Below, piece after piece: positions 61,707 to 64,000 of a DNA stretch of 64,000 nucleotides. Source of the stretch: Thiofilum sp. (GTDB lineage Bacteria; Pseudomonadota; Gammaproteobacteria; Thiotrichales; Thiotrichaceae); contig NZ_JADJTF010000001.1 in the NCBI RefSeq assembly GCF_016711335.1, positions 3,472,001 through 3,536,000 on the forward strand, in the 5' to 3' direction. How positions within the stretch are numbered: position 1 is the stretch's first letter; each line of letters opens with the position of its first letter. The translations under genes and the position numbers were made by a program. The notes beneath the pieces are model-generated. The model was not told the DNA's origin. It was given only the letters and a program-made list of their open reading frames with translations, and did no database searches.

Positions 61707-62243
61707 TTGGACTATAACATCCTGATTCAAAACATATTAGCGGGTAAACGGGCTGACTTTGCGCCCTTAGTGCAGCATTTTCAGTACAGTTTGTTTAGCT
61801 ATTTGGGGCGAATGGGATTTTCCCAAGCACAAGCTGAAGAGCTAGCCCAAGAAACTTTTTTACGCGCATGGCAACACTTAGGCGAATACGATGCTAAACG
61901 TGCTGAATTTTCTACATGGCTATTCACTATTGCGCATCGGTTAGCATTGAATGAATTAGATCGTGCCTCGACTCGGCTTGAAACACCGCTAGATGAAAAC
62001 TTTGAGCCAGCCAGTCCAAGTACTTCACCTACTGAACAATTAGAGTACTCTGAACAACAACGCTTAGTACAATCAGCTTTGCTCAAACTACCCGTCCCTG
62101 AGCGCAGTATCATTGCCCTCGCCTATACTCAGGGGTTAGATATGAAAACCTTAGCCAAGATCGAAAATTGCACCGAAGCTGCGATTAAAGTACGTCTACA
62201 TCGTGCTAAAGAACATTTACGCGCACTATTGGAGTCCGCATGA
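61707..62243 (+). CDS. ECF-type RNA polymerase sigma factor
   Basis: A 178-residue sigma factor of the extracytoplasmic-function type. Sigma region 2 is QHFQYSLFSYLGRMGFSQAQAEELAQETFLRAWQHLGEYDAKRAEFSTWLFTIAHRLALNEL, with the FLRAWQ and FSTWLFTIAHR blocks; region 4 is LLKLPVPERSIIALAYTQGLDMKTLAKIENCTEAAIKVRLHRAKEHLR. The frame stays open 25 codons upstream to a GTG at 61632, but TTG at 61707 fits family length and has AGG seven bases upstream. It overlaps the next small gene by 4 nt. Confidence 0.85.
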   Translation: MDYNILIQNILAGKRADFAPLVQHFQYSLFSYLGRMGFSQAQAEELAQETFLRAWQHLGEYDAKRAEFSTWLFTIAHRLALNELDRASTRLETPLDENFEPASPSTSPTEQLEYSEQQRLVQSALLKLPVPERSIIALAYTQGLDMKTLAKIENCTEAAIKVRLHRAKEHLRALLESA

Positions 62244-62458
62244 AACCCGATCCCTTAGATGAATTATTATCCCAACCCTTAGTCAGTCCCCCCGACGATT
62301 TTACTCCTAAGGTCATGGAGCGAATTGCTTTCGAGCCTTTGCCACACAAAATCACCACATGGCTGCAATGGGCAGCGATAGCGGGCACTGTCGCAGTAGG
62401 TATTGAGCAAATACTAGGGTTTATTTTTGGCATTTGGCTAATCAGTAGTGCGACTTAA
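62240..62458 (+). CDS. Small membrane protein, possible anti-sigma factor
   Basis: A 72-residue protein with a charged N-terminal half (KPDPLDELLSQPLVSPPDDFTPKVMERI) and one hydrophobic C-terminal helix (WAAIAGTVAVGIEQILGFIFGIWL). It begins in an ATGA overlap with the sigma gene, the usual position of a cognate anti-sigma factor. It lacks the HxxxCxxC zinc site of ZAS anti-sigma proteins. Assignment rests on position and topology. Confidence 0.6.
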   Translation: MKPDPLDELLSQPLVSPPDDFTPKVMERIAFEPLPHKITTWLQWAAIAGTVAVGIEQILGFIFGIWLISSAT

Positions 62459-62518
62459 AGTAACTTTTAAAATGCTCAGCAGTATAAGAGGTATCGAAAC
62501 AAACCACTGGAAAATGTA

Positions 62519-63421
62519 ATGTTTGCCACTAGCCTACCCATCACACCTCAACCGCGCAAACCCCTATTTGCTTTATTACTATCATTCGTACTCCCCGGAT
62601 TCGGTCAACTGTATAATGGACAAATCAATAAAGCATTATGGTTATTTTTAATCTTTACTTTGATTACTGTTCCACTATTAGCTGTTATCGCGCTCTATGT
62701 ACCTAGTACCTTAATGCTACCTACATTAATATTGAGTCTAATCGCAGTTTTAGTGACTTGGATTTATAGCCTATATGATGCTTGGAGCACTGCTAAGCAA
62801 AAACCTGAATACTTATTAAAACCTTGGCAATATAAAAGTACCTATCTGCTCATTTTCATTGTGTGCAATTTAATTATCTTACCTACTCTGATTAATTACG
62901 TTCGTGCTTATAAAGTAGAATCACTTTATATACCCTCCACCAGTATGAACCCTACTTTAGAGCAAGGTGATATTCTCTTTGCGGATAAACGCTATAATTG
63001 CAATGGCTGCAAACCCGTCGAGCGCGGTGATGTAGCGATTTTCAATTATCCTAATGATCGCACTAAGTACTATATTAAGCGCGTAATTGCCTTACCTAAT
63101 GATCAAGTTGAACTTAAGGGGCAAGAGATTATTATTAATGGTAAAACACTATTGCAAACTACTACTCCTAATCAACAAAACATATTAGCTACTGAAAAAA
63201 TAGAAAATGCTACTTGGCAAGTGCTTTGGAATAATACTGAAGGTTTTTCCCCTAGTACCTTTACTGTCCCAGCAGGACAAGTATTTGTATTAGGGGATAA
63301 CCGCAATCAAAGTACCGATTCGCGTAATTTTGGTATGGTTCCTATGCCCGATATAGTCGGTAAAGCTAAACAACTATGGTATGCCAAAGACTGGAGTCGT
63401 TTAGGCCAAGTGATTCATTAA
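62519..63421 (+). CDS. lepB: Signal peptidase I with extended N-terminal membrane region
   Basis: A 300-residue S26A leader peptidase that cuts signal peptides from exported proteins. The catalytic Ser lies in YIPSTSMNPTLEQGDILFADK near residue 140, the general-base Lys in YYIKRVIALPNDQVEL near 185, and FVLGDNRNQSTDSRNFG near 260 is the conserved box E. The N-terminal 125 residues hold four hydrophobic stretches and a PGFGQLYNGQ motif resembling TM2/DUF-type modules, more than the usual two helices. It overlaps the convergent lipocalin gene by 4 nt. The generic lepB/rnc pair is absent, so this may be a second, specialised signal peptidase. Confidence 0.85.
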   Translation: MFATSLPITPQPRKPLFALLLSFVLPGFGQLYNGQINKALWLFLIFTLITVPLLAVIALYVPSTLMLPTLILSLIAVLVTWIYSLYDAWSTAKQKPEYLLKPWQYKSTYLLIFIVCNLIILPTLINYVRAYKVESLYIPSTSMNPTLEQGDILFADKRYNCNGCKPVERGDVAIFNYPNDRTKYYIKRVIALPNDQVELKGQEIIINGKTLLQTTTPNQQNILATEKIENATWQVLWNNTEGFSPSTFTVPAGQVFVLGDNRNQSTDSRNFGMVPMPDIVGKAKQLWYAKDWSRLGQVIH

Positions 63422-63951
63422 TGCTTGACCCAAATTAATTGATCGGTTGCAAAACCTAAAGCACGAGCTTTTGCAACCAATTGAGTTTTAATAGCAGGGT
63501 CTAAGGTAGGACTACGTGACAATATCCACAAGTACTTAAAATTATTCCCCACTACTAGCGCATATTGATAATTAGGGTCTAGCTCGACAATATTATAACC
63601 CGCATAAAAAGGCCCAAAAAACGAGACTTTTAATTGACCAACGTTGGGACTAGATACAAACTTTGCTCGCCCTTCTATTTGTGACCATTGTTGAGTAGTG
63701 GTATTAAAGCCTCGATTGATTACTCTGATTTGACCATCAGGGCGCAAACTATATTCTGCACTTACGCGCTCTAGACCCCGCTCAAAACGATTATCGAGGC
63801 GTACAATCTCATACCACTTACCTAAATAGCGCTTAGCATCAAAGTTTTGTACTGGAGTGACGCCACTTGGCACACTCACACAGGCCGTCATTAACCAAGC
63901 TATTGCGCCGAAGAATAGTACTTTAAGTATCGGTTTTAGTATCATAGTCAT
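63418..63951 (-). CDS. blc: Lipocalin family outer-membrane lipoprotein (Blc-like)
   Basis: A 177-residue bacterial lipocalin. The lipobox WLMTAC near residues 19-24 directs lipidation of Cys24. The lipocalin signature FDAKRYLGKWYEIVRLDNRFERG is intact, followed by YSLRPDGQIRVINRGFN, GRAKF, KVSFFGPFYAGYNIVELD and YLWILSRSPTL. It binds lysophospholipids or fatty acids in relatives. GAGG lies eight bases before the chosen ATG; a second ATG two codons later is less well placed. Confidence 0.93.
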   Translation of the reverse strand: MTMILKPILKVLFFGAIAWLMTACVSVPSGVTPVQNFDAKRYLGKWYEIVRLDNRFERGLERVSAEYSLRPDGQIRVINRGFNTTTQQWSQIEGRAKFVSSPNVGQLKVSFFGPFYAGYNIVELDPNYQYALVVGNNFKYLWILSRSPTLDPAIKTQLVAKARALGFATDQLIWVKH

Positions 63952-64000
63952 GCATTTATCCTCGTTGTAAACATAATCAATCTGATAATGATGTTAAACT

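Overview
The window reads as a chromosome segment of a gammaproteobacterium. The order thrS-infC (AUU start)-rpmI-rplT-pheS-pheT-ihfA-MerR-tRNA-Pro is the classic gammaproteobacterial translation block. The c-type cytochromes, periplasmic copper and iron proteins, TRAP and urea transporters and the moderate base composition would fit a Thiothrix/Thiolinea-like member of the Thiotrichales. That placement is an inference from gene content, not a database match.

Layout. 1-3142: the end of a urea ABC transporter operon (urtB partial, urtC, urtD, urtE). 3221-5370: an ATPase/HNH pair resembling the Septu (PtuA-PtuB) defence system. 5957-10978: an iron-type operon of two imelysins, a di-haem protein and a DUF1513 protein behind a Fur-like site. 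11059-14928: a single-chain type IIG restriction-modification enzyme, lying next to the 3' end of tRNA-Pro(GGG). 15211-22620: the translation block. 22939-29556: a copper chaperone, an AAA/PD-(D/E)XK protein and, on the minus strand, a three-gene cassette (small membrane protein, small zinc ribbon, large CHAT-NTPase-TPR protein). That cassette is the best candidate here for an undescribed conflict or cell-death system. 29800-43661: housekeeping and transport genes (argG, NYN nuclease, TraB/GumN, nitroreductase, TRAP dctPMQ operon, Fic, EamA, DinB, DUF3299 lipoprotein, CoA pyrophosphatase, di-haem peroxidase group). 44724-51623: transglutaminase-like protein, LysM lytic transglycosylase, YchJ, FAD oxidoreductase, miaB and a Fic-like protein whose catalytic His is Gln. 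51820-63951: repeats, a secreted CAP-domain protein, a third Fic protein with a readable promoter/operator, polysaccharide deacetylase, DUF2256, UbiB/ABC1 kinase, a KAP P-loop NTPase in AT-rich DNA, a DUF2239/ECF-sigma divergent pair sharing twin operators, signal peptidase I and a lipocalin.

How the parts work together. The housekeeping operons follow conserved order, with ATGA overlaps and 2-10 nt gaps. Between them sits a scattered set of probable defence or conflict genes: Septu-like pair, type IIG enzyme, AAA/PDDEXK protein, CHAT-NTPase-TPR cassette, three Fic-domain proteins and the KAP NTPase. They do not form one contiguous island. Several small regulatory structures can be read directly: the AUU start of infC, a terminator just before pheS, an operator pair flanking the Fic promoter at 56.6 kb, and twin 12-bp palindromes, one of them inside a predicted DUF2239 promoter. 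No CRISPR array, rRNA or complete insertion sequence was seen.
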